Assembly (NCBI RefSeq): GCF_002288925.2
Contig: NW_022098069.1
Coordinates: 84,290,755 to 84,354,754 of the forward strand
Reading direction: 5' to 3'
DNA length: 64,000 bases
Origin: Delphinapterus leucas
Lineage: Eukaryota > Chordata > Mammalia > Artiodactyla > Monodontidae
Position numbers and translations under genes: made by a program. The notes under the pieces were generated by a model. It was not told the DNA's origin. It did not search any database and saw nothing but the letters and a program-made list of their open reading frames with translations. Shown one piece after another: positions 12,606 through 22,990 of this stretch. Position 1 is the first letter of the stretch, and the number at the start of each line of letters is the position of its first letter.

Positions 12606-14197
12606 CAATCCCCCACGAACCTCTGACCACCTGGGGAAATCCTACCCACCAGGCCTGCAGCTGCCCCAGGGAGGACATGCGGGCTCCAAGACAGCACGGA
12701 CCCGACGGTGGCAGAGCTGGCACCAGAGCCCCTCCCAGCTCAGGTTCTTTCCTCTGCCCCACCTTGCCCTGCCGTGACCACCTGGGCTGTGATGTCAGGA
12801 AGCCACCACGAGACTCACCATCATCTCCTGGGTCCCGCCAAGTGTGGGCCAGCATTGCGCACAGAGCCAAAGGCGTTCCCTGCACACAGTGGGGAAACCG
12901 AGGCGGGGGTAACAGTAAATTAAGCACAGCTAGCGTACTTATCTGGTGCAGAACGCCAGCTCCTTCTACCTCACCATGGTGCCACTTAAACAATTTCCCT
13001 GACCACTCGAAATGACTGTGCAACAACGCATGTAGGCAACTGCATGTGCCCTTGATGCCAACACCAGAGCCATCTCAAAGGCGCCCTGGGTTATCGGACT
13101 AAAGGAAGATATGCCTGCGGCCCCGATGGCATAAAGGAAAGGGGAGCCTCCCACCCGGGGTGCTTGTACAGGTCGCCTCAGAGTCTGACCATCGGCTCGC
13201 CTGGGCAGCTGGAGACTGGACCACGTGATCCCAGCCACACCTACTGGCGCCAAGCTCTGGGGGTGATGCCAGCCTTCCCTGGGCAGGGCTGTCAGGGGAC
13301 CTGACCTTGTTGATGATGGAAGCCCCTGACCTGCCAGATGTGCACAGTGGCCAGACGTTAGAGCCCAAGAGCCCTGCACAAGGGACCACCACCTGCTCTC
13401 CCCCACCACGGCTGTGGGTGAAAACTACTGCCTTGCAAATCATCAGCTGGGCTGTGAGCGACAGGTCGAGGGGAGAGCATGCCCACTGCCAGTTCCGAAG
13501 GGCTCGATTAACTCAGCAAGGCTGAGGTTTACTGACCCTTACAAGCTACCGAGGGAGGACCTACTGCATGGGGGGTTTCCCACTCCTACCTTATCCCCTC
13601 CAGGGAAGCAGCAATACTGCTTTTACACATCAGGAAGGCAAGCTCCAGAAGGGGCCACGATCTGTCCGAGACTAGCAGGTGGGCGCTGTGATTCAAACCC
13701 CAGTCTCCTTGTTCTTTCCGCCCATGATCCCCCAGGGCCCTGGTGCCCAAGTACCCCTTCTCCCAGGACAACCACACATGAGGAGGGGGAAAGGCCAGTG
13801 CTTCTTCCAGGGCTCCCCCTGATTACAGGAGAGACCGGAGGTATCAATTATGGTCATGGAAAGCCTAAAATTCCCCTGTGTGCACCCTGCCATTACCTCC
13901 ACCTGCCATTAGATAAATGCGTCTGGAGGTTCTGTGAAGTCTTGGGGTGCCCCGCTCCCCAGCCACCTCCAGAGAAGAGGTTGGCCATTTCAGAAATCCT
14001 CTTCTAGAGAATTCTGCCTCCTAGGGCCTGCCACTTGCTCCCCGCCGCTTTCCCAATTCCCACCGCCCATGTGGTCCCTCCTTCCTCACCTAGGAGGGGG
14101 AGGGAACTGTTTCCCCCTGGGAGGGGTTGGCCCCTGGAAGCACACCCCCCAAGCAGAGAGCACACAGTAAGTGCTCACTAAAGGCACACTCCCTCCC

Positions 14198-14222
14198 CAG
14201 TCCTCCCCAGTCCTCCCCAGCC
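14198..14222. repeat. Short tandem 10-base repeat
   Basis: TCCTCCCCAG occurs in near-perfect tandem, two to three copies. Confidence 0.7.
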
Positions 14223-14309
14223 CCCCCGGAAAAACAGCTGTCCCCACTGTTTTCTGCACCATGGCCAGAGGCCATACTGCAGTCTGCGGCCAGACAGGCT
14301 CAGGGGAGA

Positions 14310-14430
14310 GCACAGGAGTCCGAAACCTGGCCCAGCTGCGTGAGCTGAGCAAGTGACTCAAGTCTGGTGAGTCTTGGTCGCACCCTGAAAAATGGGGTGA
14401 CAGCCCCTCCCTGCCAGGGAATGTAGGGAG
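14310..14430 (+). repeat. MIR SINE remnant
   Basis: GTGAGCTGAGCAAGTGACTC and ACCCTGAAAAATGGGGTGAC. Confidence 0.55.
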
Positions 14431-15187
14431 AAGCCCTCAGCCCAGTGGCGAGCCCCAAAAGGCTCTCGAAAAGGGGCTCTGGTCACTCCAGACTCTCTCC
14501 AGGAGCCAAGGCCCCCGGCTCTAGGCCTCAGTTTCCCCAAGCGCACTAGGCGCGGCTGGCTTGTGGCGACGTGGGATTTTTCAGCGCCACACAGAGGCTG
14601 TCAGACCCAGCGAGTGCGTCGCCAGCGCCAGCTGTGGGGATACGCAGGGATGAGGGGCCGCAGAGAGGACGCGCGCACGTCCGGGCGGGTCGCACACACC
14701 TGCGGGCTCCGCGACCCCAAGTTTGACCCGGGCCAGCCCAGGGCGTCGGGCGTCGGCCTGACGGCCCCCCACCCAGGCGCTGCTGGAGCCGCACAAGGGC
14801 GGCGGCCCCTGCCGCAAAGGCCCCATGTCACCACACCTCTCCGTGGCAGGGTCTACATTGGTCCCGTGCCCCCTCGCCGGACCCTGGCCGCCTCCTGCAG
14901 CCTGTGGCGACCCCGGACGCCAGGGAGAAGCAAAGGAGTGGCGCCTTCCAGACAGCCCAGCGCAGTCACCCCGGCGCCGCGCGGGGAAAGGGTCCCCAGT
15001 GCGCGCTGCCAAGCTCACCGCCTGGGGCGCAGGGACAGGGGGCTGCGCGCTGCACCCTCGGGACTGCAAGACCCTGAAGCAGAAGTTGGCTGGAGCAGAC
15101 CCCCAGTCTGCAGGTGCAGCCACCCCAGCCCTCGCGGCGCCGCGACCCAGCTCGGGGACGCGCGGGTCCCTCGGTCCCCACACTCAC

Positions 15188-15197
15188 CTGCGCTCAT
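15188..15197 (-). CDS. ABLIM2: ABLIM2 first coding exon (10 coding bases, gene continues left)
   Basis: Read on the minus strand, the sequence gives ATG AGC GCA G, followed at 15187 by GTGAGTG, a near-perfect splice donor. It sits in a strong CpG island. ABLIM2 proteins, as I recall them, begin Met-Ser-Ala-Val with the Val codon split by an intron, so the G carried over plus TG from exon 2 would give Val. ABLIM2 is an actin-binding protein with four LIM domains and a C-terminal villin-type headpiece. It acts on actin filaments in muscle and brain, and family work links it to STARS/SRF signalling. None of those domains is inside the window, and I see no LIM cysteine/histidine pattern on the minus strand of 1-15187, so exon 2 must lie beyond the left edge. 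The divergent position next to SH3TC1 supports the call. With so few coding bases, the identification depends on the donor, the island and the synteny together. Confidence 0.8.
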
Positions 15198-15437
15198 CTC
15201 AGCGGCAGCTCGGAGTCGGGTCGTCTGGGCTCTGCGCAGCCGATGCTTCTGCCCGCAGGTGCCGCGCCTACCGGCGCGAAGGGCCGCCCGCCCGCCTGCC
15301 CGCCTGTCGGCGCCCGCCTGCCCGCAGCGCCGCCGCAGCCCCGCGGCGCGTCCGCCCCTCCCCGCCCCGCCCCGCAGACCCCGCCCCGCCCCTCGGCCCC
15401 GCCCTTCGCCCGCCCCCCGCCGCTTTGCGGGCGGGGC
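15198..15437 (-). promoter_or_regulatory. ABLIM2: ABLIM2 5'UTR and core promoter, TATA-less and GC-box rich
   Basis: This is the stretch directly upstream of the ABLIM2 ATG on the minus strand. It is extremely GC- and CpG-rich. At about 15355-15435 it holds a dense run of CCCCGCCC-type Sp1/KLF boxes. No TATA box is visible. The transcription start must lie somewhere in or just beyond this interval, but sequence alone does not fix it. The GC boxes nearest the ATG could fall within the 5'UTR. Confidence 0.65.
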
Positions 15438-15455
15438 GCACCCTGGGAAGTGTAG
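15438..15455. promoter_or_regulatory. ZNF143/Staf-like site 1
   Basis: The bases around CCCTGGGAAGTGTAG resemble the reverse form of the ZNF143 (Staf) site whose forward form is ACTACAATTCCC. It lies directly upstream of the GC boxes of the ABLIM2 promoter. The match is by eye and imperfect. Confidence 0.4.
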
Positions 15456-15506
15456 GCGCCGCGCCCCCGTCGCTCCACCTTCACGCCCCGACCCCCGCAG
15501 GGACGG

Positions 15507-15524
15507 ACTACAGTCCCGGCAGGC
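15507..15524. promoter_or_regulatory. ZNF143/Staf-like site 2, opposite orientation
   Basis: ACTACAGTCCCGGCAGGC matches the forward ZNF143 pattern with a few changes. It is about 55 bases from site 1 and faces the other way. Confidence 0.45.
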
Positions 15525-15534
15525 TGCGCGGCCC

Positions 15535-15544
15535 GCGCATGCGC
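15535..15544. promoter_or_regulatory. NRF1 palindromic site
   Basis: GCGCATGCGC is an exact match to the core palindrome bound by NRF1, a frequent activator of CpG-island promoters. It lies about 340 bases upstream of the ABLIM2 ATG and 11 bases beyond ZNF143-like site 2. Confidence 0.6.
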
Positions 15545-16214
15545 AGGCGAGCCACGCCGCTGCGGCCTCCCGGAGTCACACGTGGGTCTCTGCGGAGTTG
15601 TCCACCGGGTCCGGCTGGCGGCCTGGCTGGCGACGGCTCTCAGGATCCCGCGAGTGGCGAGGCGGGCGGCCGAGTGAGAAGCAAGCTTGGTGCAGCTCTT
15701 GTTGAGTCGTGCAGCTGCAAAGGGTCAACTTCCTCCTTCCCCAGTCCGCAGAGGGAGACTGAGGCGGGGGGCGCGGGCGGCAGGACTCGCCCACCCGCCC
15801 CGGCGAGGCTTGCGCTCCCAACTCTAGGTCTAGGGCTCGGCCAGGAGGGGCCGAGCAGAGGGGCCAGGAGCAGAGAGGCCAGAGGACAGCGGCTCCGGGG
15901 GAGACCCGAAGTCCTGCAGAGCCAGCCATGGGCAAGGCCGGTCGGACAAATCCCCACGTACCCTAGAAACCCAGAAGGCCTGGCTGGGTGGCTGTCCTGC
16001 AGCTTTCTAGCTCCAATGCCTGTCCTCTGGAGCCTTTTTCCCAGAACACAAGTGGATGTGATGACGGAAGGAGACTAGGAGGAGCAGGTGCCCTGTTCTC
16101 TACCCAGCTCTGATCTCAACAGTGCAGCCCTGAGCGAGTCCCTTCCCCTCTGCGGGCATCAGGGCCCCATCCATGAAGTGGCTGAGTGAAGGATCCACCA
16201 CGGCTGAGAGCATT

Positions 16215-16855
16215 AAATTCAGGTTCTTACTGTTGGTGGGAATGTAAATTGACACAGCCACTATGGAGAACAGTATGGGAGTTCCTTAGAAAACTAAAAA
16301 TAGAATTACCATATGACCCAGCAAGCCCACTACTGGGCATATACCCAGAGAAAACCATAATTCAAAAAGACACATGCACCCCAATGTTCACTGCAGCACT
16401 ATTTACAATAGCCAGGTCATGGAAGCAACCTAAATGCCCATCGACAGATGAATGGATAAAGATGTGGTACATATATACAGTGGAATATTACTCAGCCATA
16501 GAAAGAAACGAAATTGGGTCATTTGTAGAGACGTGGATGAATCTAGAGACTGTCATACAGAGTGAAGTAAGTCAGAAAGAAGAACAAATATCGTATATTA
16601 ACGCATATATGTGGAACCTAGAAAAATGGTACAGACGAACCGGTTTGCAGGGCAGAAATGGAGACACAGATGTAGAGAACAAACGTATGGACACCAAGGG
16701 GGGAAATGGCAAGGGGGGGGCGGAGATGACGGTGTGATGAATTGGGAGATTGGGATTGACATATATACACTAATATGTATAAAATGGATAACTAATAAGA
16801 ACCTGTTGTATAAAAAAATAAATAAAATAAAAAAACAAACAAATTCAGGTGCTTA
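16215..16855 (+). mobile_element. L1 3' end, 5'-truncated, with ORF2 C-terminus
   Basis: Forward L1 fragment holding the last part of the ORF2 (reverse transcriptase protein) C-terminal region, with motifs such as KIELPYDPA and KCPSTDEW, then the 3' UTR and an A-rich tail. It is flanked by AAATTCAGG(T)TCTTA-type direct repeats at 16215-16229 and 16841-16855 with one mismatch. The frame is open for about 170 codons but has no catalytic domain and is inactive. Confidence 0.93.
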
Positions 16856-17709
16856 GTCCTGGCTAGAGCAGAGGCGGGCCACTAGGGGTGGGGGGCCCGG
16901 GCATCTGACCGCCTGGCGGGGAGCCTGGCTTCTCCTCCGTGTGCATCGCTAGAGTGTTAGCAGTCCCTGCCTCTCAGGATACTTCTGAGGATCTCACGAG
17001 CTAATGCATGCTGTGCCCTAGCAGGAGTTGAGATCAGTAAATGTCTTTGAAGTTATCAGCCTGTTATTATTCTTCTCAGTGCCTTTCATAGGGCCTGGCA
17101 CGGAGTGGGCACTCCACGGGTACCAGTTGTCTAAAGGAAGAGAAGGATGGAGGGAAGGAGAGAGGGTGCTGACCCCCAGCACCATCACCCTGGGCAGCAG
17201 TCCATCCAACATGGGAACACCCCTGCCTCCACTTGCCCTCTTCAGGAAGCTCTCCATCAAGCTCCCCACAGAAAGGTGTGGTCGGGCACTTGCTCCTCCC
17301 CGTCAGTCAGAGGGTGGGTCTGGGTGGCCTGGCTCTCAGCTGGTCCCAGAGCTCAGCCTGCCAGGCGGCCACCCAGACCTCCCCATGGAGCCGGCCCCAC
17401 CTCTCTGCGCAGATACCTCCAAATGGGGCAGGGACTGGGGAGTCACAGCAGTTCTCAACTCCTTGAGGAAGGACCTCGGGGTCCCATGGTTCCATTCTTC
17501 ACAAGGGCAGAAACTGAAGCCCAAGGAAGTCCTGCCAGAGGCGTCCAGCAAGTTGACATGCAGGGACTTGACCTAGGTGTCCTGTAGCCAAGCCTCTGCC
17601 CTGGCCCAGCTGGTTCTCCCACAAGGGAACTCCAAGTGGGCCAGGCCCGCTGCAAGGGGCCCGCAGAGACTGATTGGTTTGGGTAGACGGAACCAGGTTT
17701 CGGTTGTCA

Positions 17710-17895
17710 TCCGCGGTGCTGTGAACCAGCTGTGACCTCGGGCAACTTGCTTGCCCTCTCTGTGCCTCGGCTTCCTTAGCCTTCAAACCACAGTGCCTGC
17801 CTGATAGGGCTGTTGGGAGGGTCACATGAGTAATGTGACTAAAACCCTTCAAAGCTCAAAAAGTCAGGGCTCAATGCATGACAGTTATTATTATA
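17710..17895 (+). repeat. MIR SINE, relatively complete
   Basis: GAACCAGCTGTGACCTCGGG, CTGTGCCTCGGCTTCCTTAG, TGATAGGGCTGTTGGGAGGG and a TTATTATT end in the expected order. Confidence 0.75.
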
Positions 17896-17974
17896 TTTAT
17901 TGTCACTGAAGCAGACCAGAGAGCAGTATGCACCGTCACCAGCCCTTAAAGACTGCTGTCTTTTCTCACCTGTC

Positions 17975-18001
17975 TTCCATCCATCCATCCACCCACCCAC
18001 C
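17975..18001. repeat. (CCAT/CCAC)n microsatellite
   Basis: Three CCAT-type units pass into CCAC units. Confidence 0.85.
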
Positions 18002-18107
18002 ATGTATTCAACACCTTTAGTGAACTGGGCACCGTTCTAATGAAGAAAACAGGCAAGAATCTATATCACAGGTCACATGATTCATTGGAGAAAGTGCCAC
18101 TACTTAA

Positions 18108-18388
18108 TTTTTTTTTTTTTTGGCTGCATTGGGTCTTCGTCGCTGCATGTGGGCTTCCTCTCTAGTTGTGGCGAGCGGGGGCTACTCTTCATTGCAGTGC
18201 ATGGGCTTCTCATTGCGGTGGCTTCTCTTGTTGCGGAGCATGGGCTCTAGGACCCGAGGGCTTCAGTAGTTGTGGCGCACGGGCTTAGTTGCTCCGCGGC
18301 GTGTGGGATCTTCCCAGACCAGGGATCGAACCCGTGTCCCCTGCATTGGCAGGTGGATTCTTAACTACTGCACCATCAGGGAAATCCC
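18108..18388 (-). mobile_element. CHR-2-type SINE, near full length
   Basis: Reverse orientation. It has the long body with the TTGCGGAGCATGGGCTCTAG and CTTCAGTAGTTGTGG segments, ending at the tRNA-like head. Target duplications are not obvious. Confidence 0.9.
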
Positions 18389-19489
18389 ACCACCTGCTTT
18401 CAAGCAGGCCCTGAGGGAAGGGGTGTCAGAGGGGCTCCTTGACACAAGGAGGTCCTAGACAGGCTATCGGTCAAACCGAGACCCTTTCAACGTTTGTCCA
18501 GTGCGTTCAGATATTAGAGGAACAGCTGGGCCTTGCTGAGTACAGATGCAGAGGGAGGAACCATGAGGCAGCGGGAGCTTCCCTGGTCTGCCCCCGCAAC
18601 CCCTGCCGGGCTCACACCTCCTGCAGACAGAAGGGACACAGAGTAGGGGCTGTGCCTGCTCCTTGGGGCCACTCCCCCTTCAAGCGCTTATCAAACGTTC
18701 CCCCTGGGGGAGTTCCCAGCTCATGTCACAGGGGCCCCTTCCAGCCCCTCGCAGGTGGGTGCCCCGGGCAGTGGCCCCCTGGCCCTCTACCTGCTCCTGC
18801 AGCCTTTGCCCCATCATTCCTGCCTAAGGACTCACAGGTTTCATTTGCTTTCATCTTCCCCACGACCTTTGAAGGAGGGCCATGGTCTTCTACCCTACAG
18901 GCTTGGAGAGCGGATGTGACCAGGCCAGGCTTCACTCAGGGGGAGCACAGAAAGAGCTGAGCTTTCCAAGACATCTGTGGACTAGGTGCCCTGGCCAGAG
19001 CCTCCAGCGGTAGCGCTAGCCCACGTTCCTCCTGGGATGGATCTCAGGGCACTCAGCCTGCTGCCTCTGGGCCTCTCATGGTCACCTTTGGAATGAGGAT
19101 GCCCTTAGAAGCGGGCACTTCCACTTCTCCCCTGCTCTGTGGCCTGGTGCCCTCCTTGTCTGAACCTGGAGGACAGTGGTATAATTGGAGCTGGGATGTG
19201 GGAGCCCTGGGTCATAAAGGGGGGGGCGGCGTGCCCAGTGCCAGCAGGCAGCACAGGGGGCCAGGAGCAGATGGGAAGAGCCCAGGTAGGACCCTGGAGA
19301 AAACACGGGGAGCTCTACCCCACCACCACCTCCTCTAAATTTCCTACCACTTCTTATGGGATGTGGACTGTTCTGGTGATGGAGGCTGTGGAATATGGTG
19401 GGGGCAGCCTCAGACCCCCGGCCCCAGCTGGTTCCAAGGTCAAGCCTCCTACACCAAACGCTGCTCTCTTGTGGGCAGCAGGCTATAAT

Positions 19490-19690
19490 TTGGAGGTTCC
19501 ATTCCTGGTAACCCAGAGGTGATCATAAAACACAAAAATGATAAATGCAAATGTGTTCCTTTCCAAGCATCTGTTAACTACGTAAAACACCTGCTCAGCT
19601 AAAAAAACCACAGCCATTCCTGGTGTACCTTTGGGAAATATTTTTCCTGCATGGGCTGTGCCGGGTGACGGTTTTCAAGAAATGAGTCCA
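19490..19690. promoter_or_regulatory. Candidate enhancer with paired TEAD-type motifs
   Basis: CCATTCCTGGT, which contains the MCAT/TEAD core CATTCCT, occurs at 19499-19509 and again at 19614-19624. Between and around them are a CACCTG E-box (19588-19593) and A/T-rich stretches. No repeat family is recognised here. Speculative. Confidence 0.3.
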
Positions 19691-20088
19691 GTGACCTGTG
19701 GGTAAAGACCTTTTCTTTCTGTGACAAGTGCCCACCCCCTACCCCACCACTGCTTTGAGGGCCTGCAAATCGTTTCAAAATTCGGGTATTTGTCCTGCAA
19801 ATGTTTACTGCCCTTTTGTGGAGCCTGAGGGTCTTGGGAAGTGAAGGATCCTGAGTGGTGGGATGGGACCAGGGCAGGCTGGGGCAGACCCCATTGCTGA
19901 CCAGCACAGTCTGGAGGGGAGTGGGGATTTATGTTGGGTTTCTTGAGGCTGGACCAGGAGGGGCTGGGAGGGAGAGGGGCCAGAGGGCTGCTTAAATGGG
20001 GCAGAAGGGCCTGGGTGGAGAGGTTTTGTCTAATCCCAGTGGGGCCAGCCTCATGCTCAGGTAGAGGGAACCAAGGATAAGTATAAAA

Positions 20089-20252
20089 CTGCAGCTGAGG
20101 GAGTTCCCTGGAGGTCCAGTGGCTAGGATTCCAGGGCTTCACTGCTGAGGGCCGGGTTTGATCTCTGGTTGGGGAATTAAGATCCTACAAGCTGTGCAGT
20201 GCGGCCCAAAAAGAAAGAAAGAAGGAAAAAAAAAAAAAACCTGCCGCTGAGG
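20089..20252 (+). mobile_element. CHR-1-type SINE
   Basis: Forward orientation with an AAGAAAGAAAG and poly(A) tail. The 12-base target duplication (CTGCAGCTGAGG and CTGCCGCTGAGG) differs by one base. Confidence 0.88.
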
Positions 20253-20329
20253 AGGTTGCCCAGGGCCAAGCCAGGTGAGGTAAGAAGTCAGGACTAGGGC
20301 TGCGATGCCCAGGGACCACTCTGTGTCAG

Positions 20330-20480
20330 AGAACCCTCCATCCTCATCCTCACACCCATTTAACAGATGGAGAAATCGAGGCTTTAGCTTGCCCAAATGC
20401 AAACTATTCCCCAGTGGAAGAGCTGGGATTCACGCCCAGGTCCTTCCGAAGAGCGAGCCTGTGGGCTTCGGCACACGCCC
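20330..20480 (-). repeat. MIR SINE remnant
   Basis: CAGATGGAGAAATCGAGGCT and AGAGCTGGGATTCACGCCCAG. Confidence 0.6.
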
Positions 20481-22599
20481 CTCCTGGATCTGTCGGGCCT
20501 CCAAGGGGCGTTGTGGAGGCCAACTGACAAGGCTGAGGGGCCTGAGCCGAGGGTGAGGTGCTTGGCCCATAGGGACCTGCCCCACTGGATCCAAACCATG
20601 ACAGGCCCTCTGCCCCCTGCGCTGGAGGATGCCCCACCCTCACGTGACAGCTCAGCTTCCCCCACTGGACTCTACTGGAGATTCCCTCCTTGGAGAAGAC
20701 CCCCTGAACCCCCAGCTAAACCAGGGGCCACCTCTGCTCCCTGAGGCCTTGACTGTCCCTGCCGGGTCACTCTATGCTCTTGCCATTTATTTCCTGACTC
20801 CCTCACCAGACATCAGACCACCCAAGCAGGGCTATGTCGGGCTCATCAAGGGGTCTTCAGAGCACCTCAGGGTCTCCAGTGCATCCCGGGGTCCCCAGCG
20901 TGCAGGAGAGTAGCCACTGAACTCCAGGGTCAGCGTGCACCCTGCTGACATTCCCTTTTCTGCCTCTCACTCAGCACAGCAAAAGGAAAGATGTAAGACT
21001 CCCTGAGCCCCTTCCCAACATTCCTGACCTTGCCCTGGATCTGCTGAGGCTTCCCACAAATTGCTTCTCCACAGAGAGAGTACGGTGTGGCTGGGCTCAC
21101 CTGGGGCCTGGTCTAGAAAGGTGTCACCCTGGAAACCCAGATGTGCAGGCATCCTGCAAGTGGGAGGCCCTCGGCCCACGGAAGAGCCACAGTTAGAGGC
21201 CCTGAATAACCCAGGGCACGTCCAGGCCTTTTCTCGCCCAAGCTGTGGGTTTCTCTGTACTTTCCTTCACCTCCAAATACAGCCCAGAAATTGATTCACT
21301 CAACAGCCAAATGGAGAAACAAATGAAATATGATTTCATTGTGGGATCTTTCCAGCCACTCAATAATTTAAAACCCGGCCACATGAAACCAGGAGTAAAA
21401 ATAACGTGACTCACATCTTGGAGCCTCACTCCCTCAAACACAGGTCCACACACCTGGATTATTCAGCGAATTCAGGTCCAAGCTCAGCATCACACACCTA
21501 CAGTTCTCCTGAATTCTCCAGGCCGGATGGAAGGAGAAAGGTGCATTGATTCTCCATAACGGCTGAGTCTATTGAAGTGAGGGCTGAGGTCTGGCTCCCA
21601 ATCCCGCCGTGGGTGGGAACACTGCCCCAGCAGAGAGGAGACCCAGCCCCATGTGCCCTGTGTCCACAGCACTAAAAACAGTTGCTGGGAACTGTGCTGT
21701 TCTCCACCCCCGACACCCTAGGAGCCTGCTCCCTGTCCCTGGGGTGAGGCAAGCCTGGCTTCACCCACGAACCAGAGCTCATGCAGCGTCCATTCCCAGG
21801 GCCACTTCCCCAAACCACCCCTTTGTGTCTGTCCCTTGTGTGGCTGGACACAGAGGCCTGGGCACTGACTGTGGATCCAGGGCACAGAAAGCCTGGCACT
21901 TTGCAGGTGAGGAGCAAAAGTTTCCTAAAAGGAACTCAGTCGTATTCATGAAAAGGCATATTTTTAACAGAAAGGTAACATGACTTCATGGAGAAAAATA
22001 TATCATCCACACTTCTCAGGATACTGTTCTCACAGGAAGATGTATTGTTTCAACAAGGCCAATCAATCTCTTTACTTCACTGCCCCCACGTGGTGGAGTA
22101 CTCTAATTGCAGGCATGCTACTGCAGAGTGCTAATTCTCCTGCGTTGCCAGCCTTTAGATCCAGCCTAGGATAGGTGTGCAGGCATTGCTCTTGGTAAAG
22201 AGCACCCACGCACCTGCCTTCGGCCAACACAAGGGGAGGGAAAGGAAGGTGCAATTTCACGCAAGGTCTTCAGCCATCCTCTCACCCTTTCCTGATATTT
22301 GAGGTGTTGGCTGCAGAGGCTGTATGTACTTTGTAAACATGACCCAATGAAGCATATGAGTGTGGAGAGGTGGGGCAGCTCTCGGGAATTCCTTACTCTC
22401 TGTCTCCCGACTGGTGTTTACCTGATGCCCATTTCTCTCGCTCCTTGCTTTCTCACAGAACCCAAATTTCCATTCTTTCTCACCATGCAACCCCAGTAAG
22501 AAGTCCCCATGGGCTTCCCAGTAAGCTGGCCCAGTTCAGAAGGTTCTGAGGGGTCTAAGGGAGACTACATTCCCCTGGAGACAAGGATCAGCTACACCA

Positions 22600-22990
22600 C
22601 TTAGCACCCAGCTTTCCCTGGACACAGGACTTTCTCCAGGAATGGCATAGGATCCAGTTCAGGCCAATGGGATGCGAGTGGGGAGAAATGCTGGAAAAGA
22701 TATTTGTCTTCCATAGGAGAGAGCTCCAGGACACCCTCCTCTCTCCTGGTCTGGATGTTGTGATGGGGGATGTATTGCAATTTTGTCCCCATACGGACAG
22801 CCTGAGAATGAAGCCAACATCAGGAGGAAATCAGGGAGAAGTGGGGCCAGAGCCCCTGGATCAAGCCAGTACTGAGACCCACCTATGTCTGGACTTCCAA
22901 GTCCATGAGCCAAGAAAGACCTTTGGGCCACGTGGGCTTGAGTCTTCCGTTATTTATTACACCACCCTCAAGTCCCCTAAGGCATCACTG
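22600..22990. repeat. Probable ancient dispersed repeat, family not named
   Basis: GAGAATGAAGCCAACATCAGG and GAGCCCCTGGATCAAGCC recall a common mammalian LTR-like dispersed repeat, but I cannot assign it. The open frame through it is not a gene. Confidence 0.35.

Larger units (their letters stand above)
1..15187 (-). other. ABLIM2: ABLIM2 intron 1 (3' part outside window)
   Basis: The interval starts at the exon 1 donor (15186-15187, GT on the minus strand) and runs to the left edge. I found no exon with convincing coding content on either strand. Recognisable contents are MIR and L2 remnants, two MaLR-like LTR remnants, two tRNA-derived SINEs, a CA microsatellite, a poly(A) insertion and a moderately CpG-rich block near 6140-6840. 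The remainder is unique-looking GC-rich sequence in which I see nothing definite, including 1-1540, 5390-6130, 7000-7560, 9680-11490 and 12620-14300. Confidence 0.75.
14560..15950. promoter_or_regulatory. CpG island over the ABLIM2 5' end
   Basis: CpG dinucleotides are dense from about 14560 to 15950 and sparse on either side. The island covers ABLIM2 exon 1, about 600 bases of its first intron and about 700 bases upstream. Long open frames on both strands here result from the lack of A/T-rich stop codons and are not genes. Confidence 0.9.

Noticed and set aside
14563..16078. Long open frames (380 and 417 codons) on the plus strand and others on the minus strand over the CpG island
   Set aside because: They reflect few stop codons in very GC-rich sequence. 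The composition is Pro/Ala/Arg-rich in all frames, with no domain pattern, and they overlap the ABLIM2 exon and promoter.
16186..16737. 183-codon frame resembling a reverse-transcriptase protein end
   Set aside because: It is the C-terminal tail of L1 ORF2 in a 5'-truncated copy, so a transposon fragment and not a host gene.
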